Counted from the first letter of the stretch, positions 50,002 through 60,781 are shown. The stretch: 64,000 nt of DNA from Phragmites australis (GCF_958298935.1 NC_084935.1:13202501-13266500), one strand, 5' to 3'. A program made the numbers and translations. The notes: generated by a model from the letters alone, not told the origin.

Positions 50002-50777
50002 TGTAACACCCAAAATTCAATTTTTTGCAATAATTTAAAACTTTCTTAGAATTAACTCAGGTGTTGCAACTTAGCTCAATAGGAAATTAATTTCTAAAAT
50101 TAACTTGGCCTAGGATAATTGTTTGAATGCATTCATGCCGTTGTAGATGCAATAAGGTTTCATTGGGTGGACAAAGTTTGCAAATTTCCCTAGGTTTCGT
50201 CGCTTTAAAACTTCGTTGGAAAATATGCTGAAATTCAATTGGAAAAGGTTTTGAAATTAAGAAAATGCGCACGGGCCGATTCTTTCTCCCTCGGCCCTTT
50301 TTCCCTCCCCTTCTCCTTCTCTCGTGGGCCGTCTTCTCTTCCCCCGCGCCGGCCCATCGGCCGAGCTGGCCTGCAGCCGCCCCCCCAGCCGGCCTCTTCC
50401 GCCGACCCCCTCTGTCGGGTGGACCCCCGGCCTGAGCCGCCCGCGCCGAGCCGGCTCCCCGCCAAGCCGATCCCCCTCCCCCGCCTTGTCTGACCGCCAG
50501 GTGGGCCCGTTTAGCCGAGTTGAGCCGCCGGCTCCCCTTCTCCCACCTCCGTTCGCCCGCCTCTCCGTTTAAACGCCGCCGTCGCCGGTTTCGGTTGGAG
50601 CCTCCCCCGTTCGTCTCCCCGCCTGAGCGCCGAACCGCCGCGTGCGCACGCCCCTTCCCCTCCTTTTCCCTTCTTCAATTTGGTGAAACGGCTGCCTGTT
50701 GCCGTTTTCGGTCGCATGGAACTAGCACCGGCATTGAAGTCCGGCCGGGCGTGCGTCCCTCTCCCTTCCTTCCCCTC

Positions 50778-50784
50778 TATAAAA
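50778..50784 (+). promoter_or_regulatory. Probable TATA box of Element 2 LTR
   Basis: TATAAAA lies in the GC-rich middle of the LTR and precedes a CT-rich leader-like sequence. The related LTR at 55689-58764 has a TATATATA box in a similar setting on the opposite strand. Confidence 0.6.
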
Positions 50785-52548
50785 TCCGATGCCATTGAGT
50801 TCGTCGTTCTTTTGTGCACCCCGTCCAACCATCTCCACCCTTTCTTCTCCCTCGGTTTGCCGTCACCATTGTCTCCGGTGAGTCCAACGCCGCCGCTGCC
50901 ATTCTTGTGTGCCGTGCCATCTCCAACCTCCCTAACCACCTTGCCAGCTTCGCAGGTGACCCAGGAGGAGTTCCCGCGCCTCCTCATCGCCGATTGGGTG
51001 CCGGAGCCCCTTCCCCGTCGCGCCCCGGTCGCCTTCGCCGCTTGCGCTCGTCGGCCGGCTACCTCGTTGCCGCCCCGACCTCACCGAAGCCCGGGGTAAG
51101 TTCGCCGGCGTCCTCTCTCTCCCTTCCGCCGCTCGTCGGAGCAACCCGGCCGCCCGAGCCCGTTTCGGCCAACTCCGGTCGCGCTCCAACCACCCCGCCG
51201 CCGTCGGCCGCCGCTCGCGCCATCGGACCGAGCCCGGATCATTCTCGACCGTCCGATCTCCTTTCTATGGCCAGGATTAAAACCTCTTCATTATTTGAAC
51301 TTCGGTCCACCGTGAACTCATGGACCGGCCAACCGGTCCTGGTCCATGAGCTCATGAACCTATTCCATTTCCTTTCTAATAGAAGAATAAACCAATATTG
51401 TTTTTGACGTCATAAATCCAATTTCCAGTATAAAAACAATTCGGATTTTCTCTGATAATAAGGAAATTTTGCAGAAACACCCCCAGAACTTCAAATAATC
51501 ATAACTTTTTGTTCGTAGCTCCGATTTAGGCGATTTTCACGCTCTAGCGATCGTAGCGTCGTGTAGAATCTGTTTATAGGGTTTTCATCTAGTTTTAGGA
51601 ATGTTTGATGTACTGTCCTTATGTTAGATTGTGTGTTCGTGTAGACGGTTCAGCCCAGGAGTTCGGCAACTTTCAAGAGGAAGATTTTGATGCTCCTGTG
51701 CAACACTTCGACGAAGGCAAGTGTCTTGACCATGTTGCAAACCCAGTTTTACATCAAGTTAGTCTTTCTCAAAATATGCATGATGCTTTACAAAAATGGG
51801 TAGTATAGCAAATACTAGTGTTGGATATAGATGCTTTATCCATACAAGGTCATCATGTTTATGCTTAGCCATGCTTTAGATGAACATGTAGCGTGTAGGA
51901 TGATGAATCTGGAGTTATGAACTAAAAAAAATTGATATAGGAAGAATATCATGGAAAATTAATGTTGTTAAGGGAGTTAACAACAGAGATAATTGGAGTT
52001 CTGGGCAAGAACGGGCTACTTTTCCTGACATGGTTGGTTGTTTGGTTGTTGGGTAGTATACCCTTATGGGGTTATTGGAGGTCTTGCCCAGACCATTTTA
52101 TGGACCGGTTCGTGGAGCGAACACCCAGGGCAAACAAGGCAACCACGAGACCAATATGGTACGGCTTGGCCTAGTAACTAGATGTTCTCCCAGGGTTGTA
52201 TGAGCCAATCGGATGTGTAGATAAGGAAGGGTTACTTCCCGATTCTACCCGGCACAAGAGGGGGCCTCTGGGGTGGAGGGTTACTCCACTTATGTACGGC
52301 GGTGAAACCTCAGTGGGCAAGTGCATACTGGGAGACTCTCTGGAAAAGCCTCGTAGTGATCTCTTGGCACACACCCCGGAAGTGTGTAAGGTACCATCAA
52401 GTGCCGGCAACAGAGAAGATCATGACTCGTGGGTAAAGTGCACAAACTCTGCAGAGTGTCAAACTGAATATTCAGCCGTGCTCACGGTTATGAGCAGCCT
52501 GGACCCTCGCATGATTAGTCGAGGTGGGTGTTTTTTTTTTCTTGGTCT

Positions 52549-52628
52549 GGGAATTGGGTTGAATTCCCGGAGGTTAAAGAAGATCTTTGGGAATTGGGTT
52601 GAATTCCCGGAGGTTAAAGAAAATCTTT
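52549..52628 (+). repeat. 40-bp tandem duplication in Element 2 LTR
   Basis: Two adjacent 40-bp copies (52549-52588 and 52589-52628) containing GGGTTGAATTCCCGG differ by one base. I did not find a second tandem copy in the related LTR, so this is probably a private duplication. Confidence 0.85.
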
Positions 52629-53094
52629 GGTACATCTTTTCTCGGTTAAAATAAAAATTTGTTTCCGTAGTTCAGGGCTAAAAACCGGCTTTTATGCAAA
52701 TGAAACCCTAGATTAGGAAAACCTTGTTTCAAGCCACCATATTAGATTCATTTGTTTTCCCCCACTTGTTGAGTATTGGAAATACTCACGCTTGCTGTTT
52801 TAGAAGGTGACACCTTTGAAGAATTTCCTGAGGATGACTTCCCCGAGGATGATGCCGAGTTCTAGGCTTGTGGAATCTCTCGGTCGGCTGCCTGTTGGTT
52901 TGGAGCTGCGCCGTTCCCTTTTCCGCTGTGGTGTTCTTTTCTTTAGACCCGTGGGCGGTCATTTTGTAATATTTTAGCGTTGTAATAAGTAACACTGTGT
53001 CTGTTACACTAATGAAGTCGCTATATGTATGAATAACTGATCCTGGCATACATATAGTTTACATCTGGTTTTGGTCTTTAAACCGGGTGTGACA

Positions 53095-54458
53095 TCTACC
53101 CCCCTTATGCTAAGCCTCATCCTAAGACATATATATTTTGCCTTCAATTTCCCCCCAGGCGAGCTAATAAACATATTATTCTTCATCATAACCATAGGCA
53201 ATCCATGCTTCGCGACATACTGAATGGTGATAAAAGAATGCGAAGCTCCAGAATCAAACAAAACATATGAAGGTCGGGAGTTAACGAGGAACATACCGTA
53301 CACCACATCTTGAGCATCAATAGCCTCTTCTGTTGTGACATGGTTGACCTTTCCATGCACATAGTTCTGTTGTCCACGATTATTCTGGTTGGGGTTCTGA
53401 CTTCCATTGCGTGACTGGGCTGGGGTTGGAGTTGTCCTTGGTGTGTTGTTGGTTCGGGCCTGATCTTGCGTCTTCTTAGGGCATTTATTCACATAGTGCC
53501 CTTCTTCTCCACAATAGAAACATCCTTTGTTCGGGCCTGGAGTTGCTGGGCTGTTCTTGTTTTGAGGTGTGGCTGGTGGGGTTGATCGGGGCGTCTGGTA
53601 GTTGGAGCGCTGAACGAAGTTTTGTGTCTGAGTCCGATACTGAACGTTGGAACAAAACATGGGGCCTTGTGGAGACATCTGTGTAGCTCCACGGGATCGT
53701 GTGTTGCTTCCTTGTCCTTGGAATGACATCTTCCTCTTCTTCTCTTCCAGCTGGCGGCGCTTGTGCTCAACCATTAGGGCTTTGTTTACCAATGCTTGGA
53801 AATTGGGAAACTCCTGGGGTAGCAAAGCATATTCTATGGCGTCATTCAGGCTTTCCAGGAAATGTTCCTGTTTCTTCTCCTCCGTGTCCACTTCATTTGG
53901 TGCGTATCTGGATAACTGAGTAAACTTGGTCAGGTACTCCCTTACGGTCATGGGTCCTTGCTTCAAACTCATGAACTCCTTCTTCTTCAGACGTACATCC
54001 CCAGAGGAAAGATAATGGGTGCGGAAACTAGCTTTAAACTCCATCCATGTGATAGCTGCAGGGTTTTCATGTGCTGCGTAGTAGGCTTCCCACAAATCTA
54101 GGGCTTGACCAGTGAGTTGATGTGAGGCGTAGAGAACCATCTCCCTATCATTACACTGTGCAACGTGTAGCTTCCTATCTATATCCTTCAGCCAATCATC
54201 TGCATCCATTGGTTCTACTGCATGACTGAAAACTGGGGGTTGAGTTTGTTTGAATTCTCCAAGCCTTGATGGTTGATGTGATTGAGGAACATGATTTGGT
54301 TGTTGTTGTTGCATATGCACCATTGTTTGAGCTAAAGTTTGCAAGATTTGAGTTTGCATAGCCATCTGCTGCTCCAAGGTTGATGGAGGGGGCGGGGGTG
54401 GATTATGGTTGTTGTTGTTCTCCTCTTGAGTGTTAATGCTCCTCCTTGTGTTAACCAT
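53095..54458 (-). pseudogene. Element 3 gag and partial protease, cut by Element 2
   Basis: Begins MVNTRR with a proline run (20-25). Gag lies about 65-245, a CCHC zinc knuckle at 313-326 and the protease FDSGAS site from 401. The native sequence ends at codon 455 within protease, at the Element 2 LTR edge. The open frame then reads about 29 further codons into the LTR antisense strand, to a stop near 53004; that tail is not part of the protein family. Gag may still be made, but reverse transcriptase and integrase are missing. Confidence 0.9.
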
Positions 54459-54729
54459 CTGGTTAGGGTTGAAGAAAAGAACTGAAGTAGATGAGCAAAT
54501 CTGGAGAAGTTTAACTAAAGGAACCCATCTGTATTATATTATATAGAAATAAACATGCGTCTGTGGACAAAGTGCCAAAGCATCCCACGGCTTGCATCAG
54601 CACTCAAGCAAAAACTCCAACTTGCACACTTAGCACCATAACAAAGCTCACACTAACATTAATATTACCCTTAACGATTACATCGACGCTAGGTTCTAAT
54701 AAGGAAAAGACTACTATGGAAAGACCACA

Positions 54730-55521
54730 CTACTGGGACTCCTCTCTAGTGCGGGACCCTGAGGGGGAGGAATCAACTGATCCATCCTCAGAGGCAGAGG
54801 GGGTGTTGAAGCAGATCCTCTTGCGCGGGGGTGAGTGGATAGACAAGTCTTCTTCATCATCTTCAGATTCCTCTTGATTTGCATCTTGTTCATCCTCAAG
54901 GGAAGCGGAGACGAAGGCAAGGTGCTGGCGAACTTCTCCCAACTCCCATAAAGCACAGTTGAGCTCGTCCTCCAAGGCCATGGTAAGGGCAACTTGTTCT
55001 CGTAGCTTGGGGTTTTCTCCAAAGGTGCTCTTCACGAACAGCTCGTCACTTCCCCGAGTTCTGCGGGGACAGTAAGCATACGGAGAGTTGTCCATCTTGT
55101 TGTTGTATTGATCACGAACACGGGATATGGCTTGACGAGCCGCATCTCGAACTCCAGCGGTGAAGGTTGCTCTCGGGACCATTGCTGAGTGAATGCCCAC
55201 CACTCTTCGAACTTCCATACCCTCGTCTTGACTTCGCTCGTAGTCATAAATAGTGACTTCAACCTTCCATTCCACATATCCAGGGTATAGTTTCTTCACT
55301 CCCCTGTAGACTGGCTTCTGAGTGTGTCCAAGTCCAGAAAGTATCCCCCAAAGAAGGCGCGGAAGATGTCCAGCATGAAGACCATCACTCTCATAAACAT
55401 CAGAAACGGGATCCATATTCCGGAAGGTGGGGTCATCAATCTCCTCTTCAGTTGGCACACGTGGTAGAATAGGTGGACGTCCTCCGGTTGACTTGCGGGC
55501 AGTAAGTAGCTGGCGAACCAT
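54730..55521 (-). CDS. Extra ORF between primer site and gag, unknown function
   Basis: A 263-aa frame in the same sense as gag, starting MVRQLL and lying 151 bp inside the primer site. I do not recognise a named domain. A central segment (about 75-165) is rich in Tyr, Val and Arg and includes an alpha-helical-looking AARQAISRVRDQY stretch. About 185-225 is Leu/Glu-rich and could form a coiled coil. A highly acidic run (EESEDDEED) and a Ser-rich tail follow. Extra ORFs upstream of gag are known in some plant Ty3/Gypsy elements, but their roles are mostly unclear. The intact frame within a damaged element, and a likely remnant in Element 2, suggest it is a regular part of this family. Confidence 0.7.
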   Translation of the reverse strand: MVRQLLTARKSTGGRPPILPRVPTEEEIDDPTFRNMDPVSDVYESDGLHAGHLPRLLWGILSGLGHTQKPVYRGVKKLYPGYVEWKVEVTIYDYERSQDEGMEVRRVVGIHSAMVPRATFTAGVRDAARQAISRVRDQYNNKMDNSPYAYCPRRTRGSDELFVKSTFGENPKLREQVALTMALEDELNCALWELGEVRQHLAFVSASLEDEQDANQEESEDDEEDLSIHSPPRKRICFNTPSASEDGSVDSSPSGSRTREESQ

Positions 55522-55672
55522 CTAAAAAGGAAGAGATGGGATATAAGAGATAGTCTTATGGACAGTAAGAGACAAGTTTGAGATCTATGGAAAGGCTTGA
55601 ATGGTTTTAGACGACTAGGAATTTCCTTAGGACGACCATGCTAACTAAGCTTGCGAACCTATAGTCAGTATG

Positions 55673-55684
55673 GCTCTGATACCA
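55673..55684 (-). other. Element 3 primer binding site (initiator tRNA-Met)
   Basis: The minus strand reads TGGTATCAGAGC four bases inside the LTR end, the same primer type as Element 1. It shows that the adjacent LTR acts as a 5' LTR for Element 3. Confidence 0.9.
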
Positions 55685-55688
55685 CCTC

Positions 55689-58600
55689 TGTCACACCCGG
55701 TTTTAACGGCCAAAACCAAGTGCGGCTTATGTGTGCCCAGGAAGTTTAACACACATAAGGACGTCATAGGTGAAGTAACAAAAGCAATACTTTATTTATT
55801 TAAACGTTCACCTCATACAATAAAAGACTTTACCTAAGCAAAACTCAAAATTTAACCTAAACGACATCATCTAAACGACGGCAGCGGAAATGAAAGCATT
55901 GGCGACCAAGACTCCACAGGCACCGACTGGAAGATACGCTCCTTAGAACACCAGGTCGTCGTCTTGAAAATCCTCAAAGTCTTCCACTGAGCAGCATATG
56001 TTTTTGGTAGGAGAAAGCAAGGGTGAGCACATAATGTACTCAGCAAGTGTGGGAAAATAATGGCATGCAGGCTTATATCAAGAGTAGGCTGACACAAGGT
56101 ATTATTTGCGTAAATACGAGTAATGAAAACACATTTGGACTCAAAAGCATTAGACATATATTAAATGAATGTAACCCAACAATCCATCATCTAGTATACA
56201 AGGCTCCCTACCCTGCATACCACAACTGTCTTGTGCTCCCCGCACTAAGACCAAGACCACAACATCTAGTACTCCCTGTACCAGAATCAAAACCAAACCA
56301 CCACCTAATCATGTGAGGATCCAAGTCTCTCATATCCGTGAGCACGGCTGTTATAACAGTTTTACACTCTGCAGAGGTTGTCCAACTTTACCCACGAGTT
56401 AGTGAATTCCATGTTGCCGTGTTTGCAAGACACTTAACACACGCCAGTGGTGTGTCGCCAAGAATCACTGTATGACACTTTCCACTAACCAGAGACTAAT
56501 CCAGTGCATGTCTGCCCACTAGGTTTCACCGCCAGGCTTTACGCAAGCAACAGCTCCTACCCAGAAGCCCCCTTTTGTGCTGACCCAACACACACTGGAC
56601 AGACTCTAATCAGTATGTCACACTTTACCCATATCAGCCTCGTGGTTGGTACGTTACTTCTTGGGTTGTCGCTCCACGAACCGGTCCTTACTTAGGTTAC
56701 TTGAGCAAACACTAAACCAGCATCATAACCATGATAACCATCAAAACCACTTTGCTCAAGGCCTAAGGTTCCATGTTGCTAAAACATTATCATATTAATC
56801 ATCATTATTGCATATGTTCATTAGTCAAAATTATGACACTTCCCAATATCCCAAAAGCAATGCTAAGCAATCTACCCATAAAAGACTCCTAACCATAAGC
56901 CATCTAGGTTCCAAGGGATGATAAGGGAAAATCTAGGGAAAACCCTAACATAGGAGATTACCCATCATATTGACAGACATTGCATGCAGTTTTGTAAAAC
57001 GAAACATTTAAAAACATAGGTTCAATATGATCAAGGACACTTGCCTTCTCCTTGCTGCTGCTCAGTGTATTCTTGCTCCTGGTCTTGATGTTCTTCAAAT
57101 TGATCCGGGACGTTATCGGCTAATCGCACAATTACCGGCAAACAAGCAAACAAGATACACTAAGAACAGAGTATAAAGCAAAAGAACAACGATATAAAAA
57201 CTTGCTACCAAGAAAGAGCACTGAAAAACGAATCCATCGACGCAAGAATCGCTTAAATCGGAGTTACGATGGAAAAGTTAGGGCTAAAACAAGTCTAGGG
57301 TTAAATCTGGAAAAAGAAAAGGACTTAAATTGAATTATCAGAAAGTCCAGGGACCTTTTTTGTAAAAATAGAGGGACCAAAATGTAATTATGAAAAAGTA
57401 TAAGGACCTAACTGTAAAAAGACATGGCTCTTTTTGTTATTTCAGAAAAGTTCAGGGGCTAAATTGCAAAATTACCAATTAAAGGATTTATCAGCAATTA
57501 TTTTTAGATTGAAAAACCTCTTTTATGACGTGGCTGCTGACTGGTTGGACACATAGGCAAGACGGTTGAGATGGCAGCTGAGGTGGCAGGGTGACGTGGC
57601 AAAACAGCTGAGTGGGTTTAAGTGTAAACACGTGGCGTTACGCTATTGGTTTCTGAAGGGGTACGATTTAGATCTAATCTCGACCGTTGAGGACAGATCC
57701 GACGGCACGAAAAAGATCGGGCGGCCGGAGGGGAAGAACAGGGCGGCGCCGAGGGGTTCACGGCGGCGCACGGCTGGATATCTCGCCGGAATCGACTAGG
57801 GCTCGCCGGCGGCGACGACGAGCGGCGCAAAAGGTTCAGGGAAGCGCGGGGAATCCGTTTTGAGGCTTACCTCGGGCTTGGCGGCACAGAAAGGCGATCG
57901 ACGACGGAAGGGGCGGCGGCTGCCTCGGGAACTCATCGGAGAGGGTGCTCCAGCAGCGCAGGGGTCAAGGCGACGGCGGGGGAAGCTTCAGCAAGGGCAG
58001 GCGCGTGCAATGGTGGGCTGGGGCTGCGTGGTTTGGCTCTGGAACAGCGTGGCGGCGAGGGCGGACGAAGCGGCGGCGATGGCGGCTCGGCGAGCTTCAA
58101 ATTCGACGACTAGGGCTCGGGTCTCGGCGATTTGCAGATGAGATGAGTTCGGGGAGGGGGCGAGCATATATATAGGCGGCTCGGAGGTCTCGGGGCACCG
58201 CAGGACTCTAAGGCGGCGTCAGTTTCTCGCTCGGATTCGGCGGCGCGGAGGAGTCCTTCTCGGAGACGACGGATCTGACCGGCGAGTCCCACCTGGCAGT
58301 GGCACATGTGAAGACGGAGTCTGCGCTGGCGTCTTCGGCTGGCGCGCGGGTGCACGGCGCGGGTGGCTCGGGCGCGCGACGCGGGACGCTGGGCCGGAGC
58401 AGGGGCACGGCCCAGGCGGGAAGGAAGGCCGGGTAGCTGGGCCGGGGCTGAGGTGCTGGGCCGAAAATGCAAGAGACAGCCCGAGAGAGGTTTTAACTTT
58501 TTTCTTTTCTTAAGAATTCAAATCCAAACTCAAATTCAAAAATCCAGGCAAAATCTCTTCAAATAAATTCATCAAAAATTCAAATAAAATATTATTTGCC

Positions 58601-58764
58601 TAATTCAGCATGAATGCAAAATATTCACTTATATCATATGTCATTTTCTTTTTTTTCATATAAAATAGGGTTTTCTCTCTTTTAAGATAAAATAAATAAA
58701 TTCATTTGAACTTTAATAACTATTAAGAAAAATTTGGAATTAGAAAAAAAATTAGGGTGTTACA
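55689..58764 (-). repeat. LTR shared by Elements 3 and 4 (3076 bp)
   Basis: In minus orientation it starts TGTAACACCC and ends GGGTGTGACA. One side adjoins a polypurine tract and the end of a pol gene (as a 3' LTR would), the other a primer site (as a 5' LTR would). It is diverged from 50002-53094 but alignable in blocks. A TATATATA box lies near 58166-58174 on the minus strand. No host gene is supported within it. Confidence 0.85.
58165..58174 (-). promoter_or_regulatory. Probable TATA box of the shared LTR
   Basis: An ATATATAT core in GC-rich surroundings. On the minus strand it would drive transcription through the rest of the LTR toward the Element 3 primer site and extra ORF. Confidence 0.6.
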
Positions 58765-59213
58765 AACCTACCCCCTTGGAATGAATCTCGCCCTCGAGAT
58801 TCACCTGGAACAGAGAAGAGATGAGGAAACTCCGCTTTCAGATCTTCTTCCCTTTCCCAAGTTGCTTCGTCTTCCGAGTGGTGACTCCATTGTACTTGCA
58901 CAATGGGATTACCTTGGTTCTGGTTACTCTTTCCGATTTTTCAAGAATCTTCTCAGGGTATTCTATATAGGAGAGATCTTCCTGAACGCTAATTCTTCCA
59001 TAGGTAATTGCTTTCTGGTACTCGAAGACACTTCTTCAACTGGGAGACATGAAAAACATCATGCACATCTGACAGCTGAGGTGGTAATTCTAACTAATAA
59101 GCCACTTCTCCCCTTTTATCCAATATCTTGAAAGGTCCGATAAATCTTGGTGATAACTTTCCTTTAATCTTAAATCTTCGGAGACCCCTCATTGGCGAGA
59201 CCTTAAGATAGAC
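58765..59213 (-). pseudogene. Element 4 remnant: 3' end of pol with chromodomain and polypurine tract
   Basis: The minus strand encodes the last part of a chromovirus pol: VYLKVSPMRGLRRFKIKGK, then [21 protein letters not shown] and a chromodomain ending [17 protein letters not shown] interrupts it after GEVAY and the frame appears disturbed before the chromodomain, so it is dead. AAGGGGGTAGGTT then leads into the LTR at 58764. The upstream side is cut off at a 5S gene, so everything from gag to mid-integrase is missing. Confidence 0.85.
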
Positions 59214-59317
59214 GACTTCCCAGGAGGTCACCCATCCTAGTACTACTCTCGCCCAAGCACACTTAACTTCGGAGTTCTGATGGGATCCGGTGCTTTAGTG
59301 CTGGTATGATCGCATCC
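59214..59317 (-). pseudogene. 5S gene truncated at the 3' end by the Element 4 junction
   Basis: It has gene positions 1-104 and lacks the last 16 nt and the terminator. It meets the pol remnant at GACTTCC, where a short overlap with GACGAC makes the exact join uncertain by a few bases. Box A also carries the C-to-T change at gene position 57. Confidence 0.9.
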
Positions 59318-59535
59318 GACATACTATGCCTCCTCCTCCCCCTTATGCACGCCATCCATGCCGCCTCCCCCGCCCGCTCCCCGGCGCGTGTGGGCCCCAC
59401 GGCCTGCCGCGCGGTGTCGCCCCGCTTCCAGGTGCACCGCCGAACTCGAGCCGCGATCCGGTTGCGCAAAAAAAAAGGTTAGAAATAAAATGAATACAAC
59501 GAGGCGGATGAACGCGAGGAAAATTAAGCAAAAAG

Positions 59536-59655
59536 GGGAATGCAACACGAGGACTTCCCAGGAGGTCACCCATCCTAGTACTACTCTCGCCCAAGCACAC
59601 TTAACTTCGGAGTTCTAATCGGATCCGGTGCTTTAATGCTGGTATAATCGCATCC
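59536..59655 (-). rRNA. 5S gene, array 2, unit b (degenerate)
   Basis: Full length. About four changes from the array 1 sequence, including gene position 57 in box A and several in the 5' third (CTAATCGG, TAATGC and TATAATC on the plus strand). Possibly a pseudogene. Confidence 0.85.
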
Positions 59656-59872
59656 GACATACTCTGCCTCCTCCTCCCCCTTATGCACGCATTCCGCGCC
59701 GCCTCCCCCGCCCGCTCCCAGGCGCGCGTGGGCCCCACGTCCTGCGGCGTGGTGTCGCCCCGCTTCCCGGTGCACCGCCGAACTCGAGCCGCCATCCGGT
59801 TGCGCAAGAAAAAACTTAGAAATAAAATGAATTCAACGAGGCGGATGAACGCGAGGAAAATTAAGCAAAAAG

Positions 59873-59992
59873 GGGAATGCAACACGAGGACTTCCCTAGA
59901 GGTCACCCATCCTAATACTACTCTCGCCCAAGCCCGCTTAACTTCGGAGTTCTGATGGGATCCGGTGCTTTAGTGCTGCTATGATCGCATCC
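59873..59992 (-). rRNA. 5S gene, array 2, unit c (degenerate)
   Basis: Full length. Changes in the box C region (CCCTAGAGG and CTAATAC on the plus strand), in box A (AAGCCCGC) and in the 5' part (GCTGCTAT). Probably a pseudogene. Confidence 0.85.
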
Positions 59993-60207
59993 GACATACT
60001 CTGCCTCCTCCTCCCCCTTATGCACGCCTTCCGCGCCACCTCCCCCGCCCGCTCCCCGGCGCGTGGGCCCCACGTCCTGCCGCGCGGTGTCGCCCCGCTT
60101 CCCGGTGCACCGCCGAACTCGAGCCGCCATCCGGTTGCGCAAAAAAAAAGTTACAAATAAAATGAATTCAACAAGGCGGATGAACGCGAGGAAAATTAAG
60201 CAAAAAG

Positions 60208-60327
60208 GAGAATGCAACACGAGGACTTCCCAGGAGGTCACCCATCCTAGTACTACTCTCGCCCAAGCACGCTTAACTTCGGAGTTCAGATGGGATCCGA
60301 TGCTTTAGTGCTGGTATGATCGCATCC
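60208..60327 (-). rRNA. 5S gene, array 2, unit d
   Basis: Full length. Changes at the 3' end (GAGAATG on the plus strand) and in the 5' half (TTCAGATGG, CCGATGC). First unit of the 2433-bp duplicated segment; its partner is 62641-62760. Confidence 0.88.
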
Positions 60328-60544
60328 GACATACTATGCCTCCTCCTCCCCCTTATGCACGCCTTCCACGCCGCCTCCCCCGCCCGCTCCCCGGCGCGCG
60401 TGGGCCCCACGGCCTGCCGCGCGGTGTCGCCCCGCTTCCAGGTGCACCGCCGAACTCGAGCCGCGATCCAGTTGCGCAAAACAAAAGTTAGAAATAAAAT
60501 GAATACAACGAGGCGGATGAACGCGAGGAAAATTAAGCAAAAAG

Positions 60545-60664
60545 GGGAATGCAACACGAGGTCTTCCCAGGAGGTCACCCATCCTAGTACTACTCTCGCC
60601 CAAGCACACTTAACTTCGGAGTTCTAATGGGACCCGGTGCTTTAGTGCTGGTATGATCGCATCC
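60545..60664 (-). rRNA. 5S gene, array 2, unit e
   Basis: Full length, with AGGTCTTCCC, CACACTTA and CTAATGGGACCC changes on the plus strand. Partner of 62978-63097. Confidence 0.88.
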
Positions 60665-60736
60665 AACATACTCTGCCTCCTCCTCCCCGTTATGCACGCC
60701 TTCCGCGCCGCCTCCCCTGCCCGCTCCCGGTGCTTT

Positions 60737-60781
60737 AGTTCTGATGGGATCCGGTGCTTTAGTGCTGGTATGATCGCATCC
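60737..60781 (-). pseudogene. 5S 5' fragment (45 nt)
   Basis: Holds only about the first 45 nt of the gene (no box A or C), fused to a spacer at CCGGTGCTTTAG, a stretch that is repeated directly on both sides of the join. Not expected to be transcribed as 5S rRNA. Confidence 0.85.

Larger units (their letters stand above)
45139..53094 (+). mobile_element. Element 2: Ty3/Gypsy chromovirus, 5' end missing, interrupted by Element 1
   Basis: Plus-strand order: leader (45139-45462), Gag-Pol with one nonsense codon, polypurine tract, 3' LTR. No 5' LTR or primer site is visible; they should lie left of Element 1, beyond the gap. The leader opens with an in-frame Glu/Ser/Asp-rich stretch ending in a stop at about 45198, probably the tail of the extra ORF seen whole in Element 3. 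The 3' LTR ends in GACA directly against the broken protease of Element 3, so Element 2 inserted there. TCTAC (53095-53099) is the expected right copy of its target-site duplication. Confidence 0.85.
50002..53094 (+). repeat. Element 2 3' LTR (3093 bp)
   Basis: Starts TGTAACACCC and ends GGGTGTGACA, so the two ends form a near-perfect 10-bp inverted pair. Orientation is set by the polypurine tract before it and by similarity to the reverse complement of 55689-58764, for example in the acidic-codon-like block near 52805-52865. A TATAAAA box lies at 50778-50784, followed by a CT-rich leader. No protein gene is supported inside; the GC-rich ORFs at 50300-51400 lack domains. Confidence 0.88.
53095..58764 (-). 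mobile_element. Element 3: Ty3/Gypsy chromovirus, 3' part missing
   Basis: Minus-strand order: 5' LTR (58764-55689), tRNA-Met primer site, leader, an extra ORF of 263 aa, a 271-bp spacer, then gag and the start of protease. It stops at the Element 2 insertion. Reverse transcriptase, RNase H, integrase and its own 3' LTR are absent and would be expected left of Element 2, beyond the gap. It is the same family as Element 2 (MVNTRR Gag start, related LTR) but an older, diverged copy. Confidence 0.85.

Noticed and set aside
50239..51407. Overlapping Pro/Arg/Ala-rich ORFs up to 197 aa in the Element 2 LTR
   Set aside because: The GC-rich leader region of an LTR keeps several frames open at once. 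Low-complexity composition and overlap on both strands argue against coding.
53095..54458. Element 3 as a naturally deleted element whose protease was joined to its own polypurine tract and 3' LTR
   Set aside because: The GGGGGGTAGAT in its protease resembles a polypurine tract. But the adjoining LTR (50002-53094) is in the opposite orientation and preceded by Element 2's own tract, so simple insertion of Element 2 explains the edge.
55867..58472. Short ORFs in the shared LTR (for example 58110-58472)
   Set aside because: They lie inside an LTR, have low-complexity Arg/Ala/Pro composition and no domains.
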